A DNA stretch of 64,000 nucleotides from Variovorax sp. HW608 (lineage in GTDB: Bacteria; Pseudomonadota; Gammaproteobacteria; Burkholderiales; Burkholderiaceae_C): contig NZ_LT607803.1 in assembly GCF_900090195.1 (NCBI RefSeq), positions 4,118,229 through 4,182,228 on the forward strand, written 5' to 3'. Positions 46,792 through 56,414 of this stretch are shown one piece after another. Both the position numbers and the translations under genes were made by a program. The notes below the pieces were generated by a model, which worked only from the letters and a program-made list of their open reading frames with translations, did no database searches and was not told the origin of the DNA. Position 1 is the first letter of the stretch; the number at the start of each line of letters is the position of its first letter.

Positions 46792-47973
46792 TCAATCCCA
46801 GGAGAGCGCACCACCCGACTGATACTCGATCACACGGGTTTCGAAGAAATTACGCTCCTTCTTCAGATCAATCATTTCGCTCATCCACGGGAAGGGGTTT
46901 TCCTCGTTCGGGAAGAGCGTTTCGAGGCCGATCTGCTGCGCGCGCCGGTTGGCGATGTAGCGCAGATAGCCCTTGAACATGGATGCGTTCATGCCGAGCA
47001 CGCCACGCGGCATGGTGTCTTCGGCATATCGGTATTCGAGCTCGACGGCCTTCAGGAAGAGGGCCTTGATCTCGGCCTTGAACTCGGCGGTCCAGAGGTG
47101 CGGGTTCTCGAGCTTGAGCTGGTTGATCAGGTCGATGCCGAAATTGCAGTGCATCGATTCGTCGCGCAGGATGTACTGGTACTGCTCGGCAGCGCCGGTC
47201 ATCTTGTTCTGGCGGCCGAGCGCAAGGATCTGCGTGAAGCCGACATAGAAGAACAGGCCTTCCATCAGGCAGGCGAAGACGATCAGCGACTTGAGCAGCT
47301 TCTGGTCGTTCTCGGGCGTGCCGGTGTGGAAGTTCGGATCGCTGATGGCGTCGATGAACGGAATCAGGAACTGGTCCTTCTCGCGGATCGACGGGATCTC
47401 GTTGTAGGCGTTGAAGATCTCGCTCTCATCGAGGCCGAGCGATTCGACGATGTACTGGTAGGCGTGCGTGTGGATCGCCTCTTCGAACGCCTGGCGCAGC
47501 AGGAACTGGCGGCATTCGGGCGCCGTGATGTGGCGATAGGTGCCCAGCACGATGTTGTTGGCGGCCAGCGAATCGGCGGTCACGAAGAAGCCGAGGTTGC
47601 GCTTGACGATGCGGCGCTCGTCTTCGGAGAGGCCGTTCGGGTCCTTCCAGAGCGCGATGTCGCGCGTCATGTTCACTTCCTGCGGCATCCAGTGGTTGGC
47701 GCAGGTGGCGAGGTACTTTTCCCAGGCCCACTTGTACTTGAACGGCACCAGCTGGTTGACGTCGGTCTGGCCGTTGATGATGCGCTTGTCGGCCGCCTTG
47801 ACGCGGCGTCCCTCCGCCACCGCGGGTGCGACGGAAGAAATTTGGGGAGCAATTTGCGAAGTCGGAAACTCCGACGAGCGGCCGACTTGCGCGCCGCTGT
47901 TCGATGGGTGCCGCAATCCTTGTTGAAGATTCGTTGGCAAGGAGGGCTTGACTTCTTCGTCCCAGGTCAACAT
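46792..47973 (-). CDS. nrdB: Ribonucleotide reductase class Ia, beta subunit
   Basis: NrdB holds the diiron centre and tyrosyl radical used by NrdA to make deoxyribonucleotides. From the ATG at 47973 ([19 protein letters not shown]) it has 393 residues. The iron and radical residues are present in [20 protein letters not shown] (Glu, His three residues later, Tyr seven later), and further ligands in [13 protein letters not shown] and [14 protein letters not shown] 60-residue low-complexity N-terminal stretch precedes the fold. An ATG at 47985 would add four residues; neither start has a clear ribosome-binding site. The gap to nrdA is 150 bases. Confidence 0.94.
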   Translation of the reverse strand: MLTWDEEVKPSLPTNLQQGLRHPSNSGAQVGRSSEFPTSQIAPQISSVAPAVAEGRRVKAADKRIINGQTDVNQLVPFKYKWAWEKYLATCANHWMPQEVNMTRDIALWKDPNGLSEDERRIVKRNLGFFVTADSLAANNIVLGTYRHITAPECRQFLLRQAFEEAIHTHAYQYIVESLGLDESEIFNAYNEIPSIREKDQFLIPFIDAISDPNFHTGTPENDQKLLKSLIVFACLMEGLFFYVGFTQILALGRQNKMTGAAEQYQYILRDESMHCNFGIDLINQLKLENPHLWTAEFKAEIKALFLKAVELEYRYAEDTMPRGVLGMNASMFKGYLRYIANRRAQQIGLETLFPNEENPFPWMSEMIDLKKERNFFETRVIEYQSGGALSWD

Positions 47974-48123
47974 AGAAAAATCCAATGCTCAAATTATGTG
48001 AGCAACGATGTGAGTTGCAAAGTGCTCCTACACATCGCGCTCCAATTATGTTGTCGTTATGTTGTTCGCATGCATCGCAATTTGTCGGGCAATGCCGCGA
48101 ACGACGCCAACTTCATGCCGACA

Positions 48124-51036
48124 TCACTGGCACGCTTCGCACGTCGGATCGTCGACGCCGCAGAACGCGATGTCGGTTGCGGGGATCGCATTCAATTGCG
48201 CTTGCGCTGCCAGAGCCGCTGCTTCGAGTGCGCTCATGCCGGACGACGAGGCATCGCTACCCGACGACACCGCGTTGAGGCGACCCGATTGAACCGTGGA
48301 CTTCTCCGCATGCGTCGCGCTCTGCGTGCGCAGGTAGTAGGTGGTCTTCAGGCCGCGCAGCCATGCGAGCTTGTAGGTGTCGTCGAGCTTCTTGCCTGAT
48401 GCGCCGGCCATGTAGATGTTCAGCGACTGCGCCTGGTCGATCCACTTCTGCCGACGCGCGGCGGCCTCGACCAGCCAGGTGGTCTCGATCTCGAACGCGG
48501 TGGCATAGAGCGCCTTGACGTCCTGCGGCACGCGGTCGATGGGGCGCAGCGAACCGTCGAAGTGCTTGAGGTCCATCACCATCACGTCGTCCCACAGGCC
48601 CAGGCGCTTGAGGTCGCGCACCAGGTAGTGGTTGATGACCGTGAACTCGCCGGAGAGGTTGGACTTGACCGAGAGGTTGCCGAAGCAGGGCTCGATCGAG
48701 GCATCCACGCCGATGATGTTGGAGATGGTCGCGGTCGGTGCGATGGCCACGCAGTTGGAATTGCGCATGCCGTCGGCCTTGATCTTCTGGCGCAGTTCGT
48801 TCCAGTCGAGCGTGGACGAACGGTCCACTTCGACGAAGCCGCCGCGTGCCTTCTCGAGCAGGTCGAGCGTGTCCAGCGGCAGCACGCCCTTGTCCCACAG
48901 CGAGCCCTTGTAGCTCGAATACTTGCCGCGCTCGCGCGCCAGCTCGGTCGAGGCCCAGTAGGCGTAGTAGCAGATCGCCTCCATCGACTCGTCGGCGAAC
49001 TGCACCGCTTCCTGCGAGGCGTAGGGGATGCGCAGCTCGTACAGCGCGTCCTGGAAACCCATCAGGCCGAGGCCGACCGGGCGGTGGCGCAGGTTCGAAT
49101 CGCGCGCCTTCTTGACCGCGTAGTAGTTGATGTCGATCACGTTGTCGAGCATGCGCATCGCGGTCGAGACGGTGCGCCCCAGCTTTTCCTGGTCGACCTT
49201 GCCGTCCTTCAGGTGCTGCAGCAGGTTGACCGAGCCGAGGTTGCAGACCGCGGTTTCGGTGTCGCTGGTGTTCAGCGTGATCTCGGTGCAGAGGTTGGAC
49301 GAGTGCACCACGCCGGCGTGCTGCTGCGGCGAGCGGACGTTGCAGGCGTCCTTGAACGTGATCCACGGATGCCCGGTCTCGAACAGCATCGTGAGCATCT
49401 TGCGCCAGAGGTCGGTCGCCGGGAGGGTGCGGCTGGGCTTGAGGTCGCCGCGTGCGGCCTTCTCTTCATAGGCGACGTAGGCGGCTTCGAACTCGGCGCC
49501 GAACTTGTCGTGCAGGTCGGGCACGCTCGAGGGCGAGAACAGCGTCCAGTTGCCCTTTTCCATCACGCGGCGCATGAACAGGTCGGGAATCCAGTTCGCG
49601 GTGTTCATGTCGTGCGTGCGGCGGCGGTCGTCGCCGGTGTTCTTGCGCAGCTCGAGGAATTCCTCGATGTCGAGGTGCCAGCTTTCGAGGTACGTGCAGA
49701 CCGCGCCCTTGCGCTTGCCGCCCTGGTTGACCGCGACCGCGGTGTCGTTCACCACCTTGAGGAAGGGCACGACGCCCTGCGATTCGCCGTTGGTGCCCTT
49801 GATGTGGCTGCCGAGGGCGCGCACGCGCGTCCAGTCGTTGCCCAGGCCGCCGGCGAACTTCGACAGCAGCGCGTTTTCCTTGATCGACTCGTAGATGCCG
49901 TCGAGGTCGTCCGGCACCGTGGTGAGGTAGCAGCTCGACAGCTGCGAGCGCAGCGTGCCGCTGTTGAACAGCGTCGGCGTGCTCGACATGAAGTCGAAGG
50001 ACGACAGCACCTCGTAGAACTCGATGGCGCGGGCTTCGCGGTCGATCTCGTTCAGCGACAGGCCCATCGCGACGCGCATGAAGAAGGCCTGCGGCAGCTC
50101 GATGCGGGTCTTGCGCACATGCAGGAAGTAGCGGTCGTACAGGGTCTGCAGGCCCAGGTAGTCGAACTGGTGGTCGCGCTCGGGCTTGAGCGCGGCGCCG
50201 AGGCGGGCCAGGTCGAACTGCAGCAGCTTCTCGTCGAGCAGCTCGTTGTCGACGCCCTTCTTGATGAACTGCGGGAAGTAGTCGGCATAGGCCTGCGCGC
50301 GCTCGGCGGGCGGCACTTCGCGGCCGATGATTTCCTTGAAGATCGTGTGCAGCAGCAGGCGTGCGGTCGCGAAGGTGTAGTCGGGGTCCTTCTCGATCAG
50401 CGTGCGGGCGGCGAGGATCGACGCCTTGTAGACCTCGTCGAGCGGCACGCCGTCGTAGAGGTTGCGCATCGTCTCGGCGACGATCGGCTCGGCGCTGATG
50501 CTCTCGCCCAGGCCGGCGCAGGCGGATTCGATCAGGCCCTTGAGTTCGCCGAGGTCGAGCGCGACACGTTCGCCGCGGTCGAGCACATGCAGCGTCGGCG
50601 CCGCGGGCGCTTCCTGCTCGCCCTGCTTGGTGCGCTCCTGCGCGCGGCGCTCGCGGTAGAGCACGTAGGCGCGGGCGATCTCGTGGTGGCCGCCGCGCAT
50701 CAGGCCGAGCTCGACCTGGTCCTGCACGTCCTCGATGTGGAAGGTGCCGCCGCCCGGGCGCGAGCGCATCAGCGCGCGCACCACGTTCTGCGTCAGCACG
50801 TCGACGGTTTCGCGCACGCTGGCCGAAGCGGCACCCTGGGTGCCGTGCACGGCCAGGAAGGCCTTCATCATGGCGACGGCGATCTTGTTCGGCTCGAAGG
50901 GCACCACGGCGCCGTTGCGGCGAATGATCTGGTAGTTGGCGAGTGCATTGCCGGTGGGCGAACCGGCAACGTCACGGTTTTGCGGCGTCGAGGGTACGGC
51001 GCGGGGGGTGGAAGGGGTGTTCAGGGCAGTTTGCAT
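48124..51036 (-). CDS. nrdA: Ribonucleotide reductase class Ia, alpha subunit
   Basis: NrdA reduces ribonucleoside diphosphates. The 970-residue protein is longer than E. coli NrdA (761) because of an N-terminal extension and an ATP-cone (YQIIRRNGAVVPFEPNKIAVA). The catalytic barrel has SSCYLTTVPDDLDG, the radical-site NLCTEITLNTS (Asn-x-Cys-x-Glu) and AVCNLGSVNL. The C-terminus ends CGVDDPTCEACQ, with the redox-shuttle cysteines. Two NrdR boxes and a promoter lie 80-130 bases upstream. It is the first gene of nrdAB. Confidence 0.96.
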   Translation of the reverse strand: MQTALNTPSTPRAVPSTPQNRDVAGSPTGNALANYQIIRRNGAVVPFEPNKIAVAMMKAFLAVHGTQGAASASVRETVDVLTQNVVRALMRSRPGGGTFHIEDVQDQVELGLMRGGHHEIARAYVLYRERRAQERTKQGEQEAPAAPTLHVLDRGERVALDLGELKGLIESACAGLGESISAEPIVAETMRNLYDGVPLDEVYKASILAARTLIEKDPDYTFATARLLLHTIFKEIIGREVPPAERAQAYADYFPQFIKKGVDNELLDEKLLQFDLARLGAALKPERDHQFDYLGLQTLYDRYFLHVRKTRIELPQAFFMRVAMGLSLNEIDREARAIEFYEVLSSFDFMSSTPTLFNSGTLRSQLSSCYLTTVPDDLDGIYESIKENALLSKFAGGLGNDWTRVRALGSHIKGTNGESQGVVPFLKVVNDTAVAVNQGGKRKGAVCTYLESWHLDIEEFLELRKNTGDDRRRTHDMNTANWIPDLFMRRVMEKGNWTLFSPSSVPDLHDKFGAEFEAAYVAYEEKAARGDLKPSRTLPATDLWRKMLTMLFETGHPWITFKDACNVRSPQQHAGVVHSSNLCTEITLNTSDTETAVCNLGSVNLLQHLKDGKVDQEKLGRTVSTAMRMLDNVIDINYYAVKKARDSNLRHRPVGLGLMGFQDALYELRIPYASQEAVQFADESMEAICYYAYWASTELARERGKYSSYKGSLWDKGVLPLDTLDLLEKARGGFVEVDRSSTLDWNELRQKIKADGMRNSNCVAIAPTATISNIIGVDASIEPCFGNLSVKSNLSGEFTVINHYLVRDLKRLGLWDDVMVMDLKHFDGSLRPIDRVPQDVKALYATAFEIETTWLVEAAARRQKWIDQAQSLNIYMAGASGKKLDDTYKLAWLRGLKTTYYLRTQSATHAEKSTVQSGRLNAVSSGSDASSSGMSALEAAALAAQAQLNAIPATDIAFCGVDDPTCEACQ

Positions 51037-51117
51037 TCAATCCTCGTTTGGCAAATTCTTGTGGGACGGCGGAGCCGCTCTGGCCTTTGTTTCCGGCTGT
51101 AAACGTCTGGCAGGGGC

Positions 51118-51133
51118 ACACTATATCTAGGGT
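51118..51133 (-). promoter_or_regulatory. NrdR box 1 (proximal)
   Basis: ACACTATATCTAGGGT resembles the NrdR consensus ACACWAWATATWGTGT. It covers the putative -10 element of nrdA. Its start is exactly 32 bases from the start of box 2, about three helical turns, the spacing typical of NrdR box pairs. Confidence 0.85.
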
Positions 51134-51148
51134 CCATTGGGTCTACAA
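51120..51148 (-). promoter_or_regulatory. nrdA promoter
   Basis: On the minus strand TTGTAG (51143-51148) and TATAGT (51120-51125) are separated by 17 bases. The -10 lies inside NrdR box 1, so NrdR binding would block polymerase. Confidence 0.65.
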
Positions 51149-51149
51149 C

Positions 51150-51165
51150 CCACTAGATATAGTGT
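51150..51165 (-). promoter_or_regulatory. NrdR box 2 (distal)
   Basis: CCACTAGATATAGTGT is the second NrdR-type palindrome; it lies just upstream of the -35 element. NrdR is the ATP/dATP-sensing repressor of ribonucleotide reductase genes. The nrdR gene itself is not in the window. Confidence 0.85.
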
Positions 51166-51389
51166 TTTCCACAAACAACAACCACTGTGAAATTCGCTCG
51201 GCGGCGGGTGATGGGGCGGCGGGGCCGCTTCCCGGTTGGCTCAAGGTAGCGCGACCCCCGATCCATGGGCGTTTGCGGCGGATTTGGGCCTGGAAAGCGC
51301 ATGGTTGCTGCGCCTGCGACTTGCCGGTCGCGGCTTTGTTGTGGCGCAGCATGGGCGCATCGCCCGCTGCGGCGCGATTGAAAAAATCT
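51166..51389. other. Non-coding stretch between the nrdA operator and ampD
   Basis: With the operator this forms a 353-base gap (51037-51389). Beyond the NrdR boxes and the nrdA promoter I see no credible gene, terminator with T-run or repeat. Confidence 0.5.
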
Positions 51390-51980
51390 TCAGGGATCCG
51401 GCGTGGCGGCTGGGAACATCGCCCGGTCCCAGCCCAGTTGCTCGCGCAGGAGGCGCCAGTCGAAACCCGGTCCGGGATCCTGCTTGCGGCCCGGTGCGAT
51501 GTGCTCGTGGCCCGCGACGAAGGCCGTCGGGTAGGCCTGCGCGATGGCGGCGCACAGGCTCGCGAGGGTTTCGTACTGCGCGCTTTCGAAGGTCTCGCCT
51601 TCGAGCCCTTCGAGCTCGATGCCGATCGAGTCGTCATTGCAGTTCGAGCGTCCGCGCCATGACGAGGCGCCCGCATGCCAGGCCCGGTCGTCGCAGCTCA
51701 CGAACTGCCAGAGCTCGCCGTTGCGCCGCACATAGAAATGCGCCGAGACCTCGAGGCCGCGGATCTTGTCGAAGTAGGGATGCGCATCCCAGTCGAGGCG
51801 GTTCGTGAAGAGCTGCTGCACCTCGTCGCCGCCATACTGGCCCGGCGGCAGGCTGATCGAATGCACGACGATCAGGTCGACCTGCGCACCCGCGGGCCTC
51901 GGACCGAAGTTGGGCGAGGGCAGGGGCCGCGCGAAGCGATACCAGCCGGACTGCCAGAGGCCGCGTGCCGGATCACTCAT
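51390..51980 (-). CDS. ampD: 1,6-anhydro-N-acetylmuramyl-L-alanine amidase AmpD
   Basis: AmpD cleaves anhydro-muropeptides in the cytoplasm during peptidoglycan recycling. The 196-residue protein has the zinc histidine in LIVVHSISLPPGQYGG, the substrate region SAHFYVRRNGELWQFV, DRAWHAGASSWRGRSNCND, SIGIELEG and the final GHEHIAPGRKQDPGPGFDW with the second histidine and the aspartate ligand. It has no signal peptide. Its ATG overlaps the end of pilR by 8 bases, placing a recycling enzyme in a type IV pilus regulatory operon, which is usual in this lineage. Confidence 0.95.
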   Translation of the reverse strand: MSDPARGLWQSGWYRFARPLPSPNFGPRPAGAQVDLIVVHSISLPPGQYGGDEVQQLFTNRLDWDAHPYFDKIRGLEVSAHFYVRRNGELWQFVSCDDRAWHAGASSWRGRSNCNDDSIGIELEGLEGETFESAQYETLASLCAAIAQAYPTAFVAGHEHIAPGRKQDPGPGFDWRLLREQLGWDRAMFPAATPDP

Positions 51981-53535
51981 CGCCGCCGGGACCGTTGGCG
52001 TCGTCGCCGTTGGGCGTCGTGATGCCCAGGCGCGCGATGCGGTAGCGGATCTGGCGCAGGCTCAGGCCCAGCCGCGCGGCGGCGGCGGTGCGGTTGAAGC
52101 CGGTTTCCTGCAGCGCGCGCACGAGGATCTGTCGTTCCTGCTCGTCGAGGTAGCTCTGCAGGTCCGGCGGCACCGTGGCCGGCGCTCGAACCGATGCGGC
52201 CGGTGTGGCCGGCGCGGCCGCGGGTGCCGGCGGGAGCACTGCCGCCGGCTCGAGCGGCGCGGGCTCGAGCGGCGCGGGCGCGCTGGTCGTCCCCATCAGA
52301 TCGACGCAGAGCACGTCACCCTCGCTCAGGGCCACCGCGCGGTGCAGCAGGTTCTCGAGTTCCCGCACGTTGCCATTGAGGGGATGCGCGGCCAACTGCT
52401 GAAGCACCTCGGCCGAAAGGGTGGGTGCCGGCATGCCGGCGTCGCGCGCGATGCGGCCGAGCAGCGCATGGCAGAGCGACGGCAGATCCTCGCGGCGGTC
52501 GCGCAGCGCGGGTACCGCGATCTCGATCACGTTGAGGCGATAGAAGAGATCCTGCCGGAAGCGGCCGGCCTGGACCTCCGCGTGGAGGTCCTTGTGGGTG
52601 GCGCTCACGATGCGCACGTCCACCGCGTCTTCCTGCGTCGAGCCGATGGGCCGCACGCTGCGTTCCTGGATCGCCCGCAGCAGCTTCGACTGCATCGCCA
52701 GCGGCAGGTCGCCGATCTCGTCGAGGAAGAGCGTGCCGCCGCGCGCCGCCTGGAAGTAGCCGTCGCGGTCCTGCGCGGAGCCGGTGTAGGAGCCTTTGCG
52801 CGCGCCGAAGAACTCGGCTTCGAGCAGGTTCTCGGGGATCGCGCCGCAGTTCACCGCCACGAAAGGCCCGTCGCTGCGCTGGCTGCAGGCATGCACCGCT
52901 CGCGCCACCAGTTCCTTGCCGGTGCCGGACTCGCCGCGCACCAGCACCGGCGCCATGCCGCGCGCGACCTTGGCGATGCGCGCCTTCACGAGCCGCATCG
53001 GTTCGGACTCGCCGACCAGGCGATCGAGCGCCGCTGCGCCACTGGCGCCGATCGCGCCGATGGCGGGCGTCGTCCTGCCGGCTTCCTCGGCGGCCTCGGC
53101 AGTCCCTGCGGGGCGCGGCGGTTTCGCGGGCGCCGCGGTCTGCGGCGGTGCCTGCACGGCCGATGCCACCACCGAGCGGAACTGCTTCAGGTCGACCGGC
53201 TTGGTGAGGTAGTCGAAGGCGCCGGCCTTGAGCGCCTCGACCGCGTTCTCGGCCGAGCCGTAAGCGGTCATGACCACGCAGCGCTCGCTGCGCTGGTCCT
53301 GCTGGATGCGCTGGAGGATCTGCATGCCGAGGCCGTCGGGCAGCCGCATGTCGGTGATCACCGCGTCGAAGCGCCCGGCATCGAGGTGCTCACATGCCTC
53401 CGAGACGCTGCCCGCCGCTTCGACGCGATAGCCCTCGCGCAGCAGCGTCAGCTCGTAGAGCGTGCGCAGGTCGGGCTCGTCGTCGACGACCAGGATCTGC
53501 GCGGGGCGCGCTGCGGACGGGTTGGGAATGCTCAC
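51973..53535 (-). CDS. pilR: Sigma-54-dependent response regulator PilR
   Basis: PilR activates type IV pilin transcription with sigma-54. The 520-residue protein has a receiver domain (ILVVDDEPDLRTLY, phosphorylated Asp62), an Ala/Pro-rich linker (about 130-165), an AAA+ domain with Walker A GESGTGKE at 201-208 and Walker B GTLFLDE at 267-273, and a Fis-type helix-turn-helix (about 466-505). The sigma-54-contacting loop reads GSYTGS (248-253) instead of GAFTGA; PilR proteins often have GSFTGA. It follows pilS by 4 bases. Confidence 0.92.
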   Translation of the reverse strand: MSIPNPSAARPAQILVVDDEPDLRTLYELTLLREGYRVEAAGSVSEACEHLDAGRFDAVITDMRLPDGLGMQILQRIQQDQRSERCVVMTAYGSAENAVEALKAGAFDYLTKPVDLKQFRSVVASAVQAPPQTAAPAKPPRPAGTAEAAEEAGRTTPAIGAIGASGAAALDRLVGESEPMRLVKARIAKVARGMAPVLVRGESGTGKELVARAVHACSQRSDGPFVAVNCGAIPENLLEAEFFGARKGSYTGSAQDRDGYFQAARGGTLFLDEIGDLPLAMQSKLLRAIQERSVRPIGSTQEDAVDVRIVSATHKDLHAEVQAGRFRQDLFYRLNVIEIAVPALRDRREDLPSLCHALLGRIARDAGMPAPTLSAEVLQQLAAHPLNGNVRELENLLHRAVALSEGDVLCVDLMGTTSAPAPLEPAPLEPAAVLPPAPAAAPATPAASVRAPATVPPDLQSYLDEQERQILVRALQETGFNRTAAAARLGLSLRQIRYRIARLGITTPNGDDANGPGGDE

Positions 53536-53539
53536 GGCC

Positions 53540-55231
53540 CTATTGTGTCAGCCGGCTTTCGGCCGGGGCAAATGCGACGAAGAACTCGTTGCCCTCGGGG
53601 CCGCCCGGCGACAGGGCACGTCGCTCGTAGCCGATCATGGCGCCGTGGCGCTCGCACAGCTCGCGGCAGAGGAAAAGACCGAGGCCGCTCGAGCGGCTCT
53701 CCGACGAGAAGAAGGGTTCGAACAGGTGGCGCTGCACCGCCGGTTCGAGCGGTGCGCCGTCGCTCCAGACCTGCAGGCTCGCGCGGCCCGCGGGGCTCAG
53801 GCGCGTGCTGACCTGGATCGAGCCCTCGCGATCGCCCGCATAGCGCGCCGCATTGTCCAGCAGGTTCACGAGGATGCGGCGCAGGTGCTCGACGTCGAAG
53901 CGCACGTCGCAGCCCGGCGCGTCGAGCGAGAGCAGCACGCCCTGCTGGTGCGAGTGCAGCACCCACTCTTCCGCCAGCGTGCGCACCGTCGGATCGAGGC
54001 TCACCTGCTCGGCCAGCGGCAGCACGCGCTGCTGCCGGGCGCGCGCCACGTCGAGCACGTCGTCGACGATGCGCGAAAGGCGCTGCGCGTTCTGCTGGAC
54101 CATCGTGGTGAGCTGGCGGTGCGCCGGATCGACGAGGTCTTCGCCGAGCAGCGCGCTGGCCTGCGTGATCGCGGCCAGCGGGTTGCGGATCTCATGGGCC
54201 ACCGCGGCGGACATCCGCCCCATGGCGGCCAGCTTCTCGGTGCGGATGCGCGCTTCGAGTTCGCGCAGGTCCTGCAGGAACATCACGCAGAGGCTTTCGA
54301 TGCGCGCATCCCGGGACTGCGTGAGGCGCGTGCGCACGCGGACCTCGCGCGGCGTGCCTTGCGACTGCGCGATCGGGATCTCGCGCGCCTCTGACGATCG
54401 CCGCGCGAAGGTCTGCCGTGCGAGCGCGGCCAGCGGAACCCAAGCCGGGTAGGCGCTCAATGCGAAGGGCAGCGGAATCCGGGCCAGGCCCTGGCCGAGG
54501 ATCTCGTTCGCGGCAGGGTTGGCGGCATGCACCTGCCCCTCGGCATCGACCACCAGCACGCCTTCGCTGAGCGTCTCGATCACCAGGTCGTTGAGCAGCG
54601 CGTGCATCTGCGCGGCGCTGCGGCTGCGTTGCGCCATCGCTTCCTCGCGCGTGAGCCGCCGGGCCAGCTCATGGGCCAGCAGTGCCACCACGAAGAGACC
54701 GGTCCCGGAGAGCGCCGCCTGGACGATGCGCGGCGAGGTGTCCGCGGGCTGCTCCAGCCAGTACCAGCCGGCGTGGCCGAGCAGCAGCAGCGTGGCGGCC
54801 GCGGTCGTGCCGAGCCCGACCGCGCTGGTGCCGAGCACCGCGCCCATCAGCACGGGCAGCGCGAACAGCGGCGTGTAGTTGATGCCGCCCACCTGCATCA
54901 CCTGCAGCGCGGTGTAGGTGACGAGGTCGATGCCGATGGTGTAGAGCCAGGCGCCGCCGAGGCTGCGCATCGGCTTGAAGGGGGCGTAGCGCGCAGCGAG
55001 CAGGACCGCCGCCACGTAGGCCGACGACAGCGCTATCGCCGGCAAGTTCGTCGACTGGCCGAGCGCCAGCGCGATGCCCTGCAACAGCAGCAGCACCGCC
55101 GCGACGAAGCAGCGCGCCGCCATGAAGCCGCGCCAGAGCCGCAACTGGGCCGGGCTCTGGGTGCTGATGAATTTCTCGAGCGAACTCCAGTCCGTCGCCG
55201 GGTCGCCACGTGACCAGAGGGATGAGGTCAT
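53540..55231 (-). CDS. pilS: Sensor histidine kinase PilS
   Basis: PilS phosphorylates PilR. The 563-residue protein has six predicted membrane helices (about 36-190), a PAS-like domain (about 215-320, starting IETLSEGVLVVDAEGQVHAA), the H-box AAVAHEIRNPLAAITQAS with His346, and an ATPase domain with ILVNLLDNAARYA and SSGLGLFLCREL. I chose the ATG at 55231, which overlaps the stop of the small upstream gene (ATGA). No pilin or pilus assembly genes are in the window. Confidence 0.9.
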   Translation of the reverse strand: MTSSLWSRGDPATDWSSLEKFISTQSPAQLRLWRGFMAARCFVAAVLLLLQGIALALGQSTNLPAIALSSAYVAAVLLAARYAPFKPMRSLGGAWLYTIGIDLVTYTALQVMQVGGINYTPLFALPVLMGAVLGTSAVGLGTTAAATLLLLGHAGWYWLEQPADTSPRIVQAALSGTGLFVVALLAHELARRLTREEAMAQRSRSAAQMHALLNDLVIETLSEGVLVVDAEGQVHAANPAANEILGQGLARIPLPFALSAYPAWVPLAALARQTFARRSSEAREIPIAQSQGTPREVRVRTRLTQSRDARIESLCVMFLQDLRELEARIRTEKLAAMGRMSAAVAHEIRNPLAAITQASALLGEDLVDPAHRQLTTMVQQNAQRLSRIVDDVLDVARARQQRVLPLAEQVSLDPTVRTLAEEWVLHSHQQGVLLSLDAPGCDVRFDVEHLRRILVNLLDNAARYAGDREGSIQVSTRLSPAGRASLQVWSDGAPLEPAVQRHLFEPFFSSESRSSGLGLFLCRELCERHGAMIGYERRALSPGGPEGNEFFVAFAPAESRLTQ

Positions 55232-55476
55232 CCCTGCTCTTCGGCCGCCTTGCGGTGGGCCGCGCTGCAATAGATGCGGCCGGCGTTGCCGCGCACCGCG
55301 TCCGTCGCCGGAAGGTGCAGTCCGCAGTGGTCGCAGCGCACCATCTCCGTCGGCGCCCCCACGGCGGGACGGGGCGGCTGCGGCGGCGGCGGGCGCGAGC
55401 GCAGCTCCTCCTGCCGGCCTTTGCGCCAGAGCCAGATGGCAATGATGACGACGGCGAGGACCAGGAGGTATTTCAT
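55228..55476 (-). CDS. PP0621-like small membrane-anchored zinc-ribbon protein
   Basis: An 82-residue protein: one N-terminal hydrophobic helix (YLLVLAVVIIAIWLW), a Pro-rich linker, and a metal-binding cluster MVRCDHCGLHLPATDAV with a third cysteine in GRIYCSAAHRKAA. It resembles the PP0621 family, small proteins of unknown role found beside pilS. Both ends overlap neighbours by four bases (ypjD upstream, pilS downstream), so expression is surely linked. Confidence 0.82.
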   Translation of the reverse strand: MKYLLVLAVVIIAIWLWRKGRQEELRSRPPPPQPPRPAVGAPTEMVRCDHCGLHLPATDAVRGNAGRIYCSAAHRKAAEEQG

Positions 55477-56282
55477 GCAGGCGCGCGCGACAGGACGACC
55501 TCGAGGACGAAGCGCGATCCGACATAGGCGAGCAGCAACATGGCCGATCCCGCGTACAGGACGCGCCGCGCGGTGCGGCCGCGCCAGCCGAAGCGCGCGC
55601 GGCCGATCAGCAGCACGGCGAAGGTGATCCACGCGAGGATCGAGAACACGGTCTTGTGATCCCACTTCCACGAGCGGACGGCGGCGCCGTAGAGCGTTTC
55701 GCTGAAGAAGATGCCCGCCAGCAGCGTGGCCGACAGCAGCACGAAGCCCGCGGCGACGAAGCGGAAGGTCAATCGCTCCATCGTGAGCAGCGGCACGCCG
55801 CTTTGCGATTCGGCCGCGAGGCGGATCTGCCGTTCGGCGCGCGTCATGAGCCAGGCGTGGATCACGGCGGCGCCGAACAGGCCGTACGAGGCGATGCCGA
55901 GCGCCAGGTGCAGCGGCAGCCACGGCGAAGCCGAAACATGCAGCGGCGTTCCCGGAAAGAGCACCGCGAGCAGAACGGCCGCCGCGCCCAGGGCGGCCAG
56001 CGCGCGGCGCACCTTGAGTTGCGGGTACAGGCGGCTTTCGAGGCCGTAGACCGTGAGCACCAGCCAGGCGGTCACCGAAATCGCCGGCGCCCAGCTGAAA
56101 CGCGGGACGCTGCCGCTCAGGCCCTCGGCGAGCGTGCAGCCGTGCAGCAGCCACGCCAGCGCCAGCATCCATTGCGTGGAAGTCCGACTGAGCCGGGAAG
56201 ACGCTGCGGCGGTAATGCCATAGGCGGCGGCGGTGGCGATGCCCAGTGCCACGCCGAGTGGGGAGGGGATCGCTAAAATCAT
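55473..56282 (-). CDS. YpjD-type cytochrome c assembly family membrane protein
   Basis: The 269-residue protein has about eight membrane helices and belongs to the CcsA/CcmC-like family of YpjD. Typical motifs are PLHLALGIASYGLFGAAVIHAW and the late SWKWDHKTVFSILAW. It lies divergent from ffh, the same partnership as ypjD-ffh in enterobacteria. A haem-handling role is possible, but YpjD lacks the defining tryptophan-rich loop of true CcsA, so the function remains open. It heads the ypjD-pilSR-ampD operon. Confidence 0.85.
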   Translation of the reverse strand: MILAIPSPLGVALGIATAAAYGITAAASSRLSRTSTQWMLALAWLLHGCTLAEGLSGSVPRFSWAPAISVTAWLVLTVYGLESRLYPQLKVRRALAALGAAAVLLAVLFPGTPLHVSASPWLPLHLALGIASYGLFGAAVIHAWLMTRAERQIRLAAESQSGVPLLTMERLTFRFVAAGFVLLSATLLAGIFFSETLYGAAVRSWKWDHKTVFSILAWITFAVLLIGRARFGWRGRTARRVLYAGSAMLLLAYVGSRFVLEVVLSRAPA

Positions 56283-56295
56283 TGATCGAGTTTAG

Positions 56296-56390
56296 CTCGC
56301 CCCCCAGCCCCGCCCACTTCGTGTGGCTCCGACACCCCCTGCCGGGGGGCGACACCGGCGGCCCGGCCAGGCCGGTTCCGCGGTGTTCCC
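56296..56390 (+). repeat. Dispersed intergenic repeat, copy B
   Basis: This copy lies in the divergent ypjD-ffh promoter region. It is the closest relative of the copy at 26758: CGCCCACTTCGTGTGGCTC is identical, followed by the CCCCCTGCCGGGGGGC palindrome and GGCCCGGCCAGGCCGGTTCC. It occupies most of the 132-base gap, so it must contain or displace the promoters. Confidence 0.75.
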
Positions 56391-56414
56391 CGGCTTTGAA
56401 AACCAGGTCCTCTC

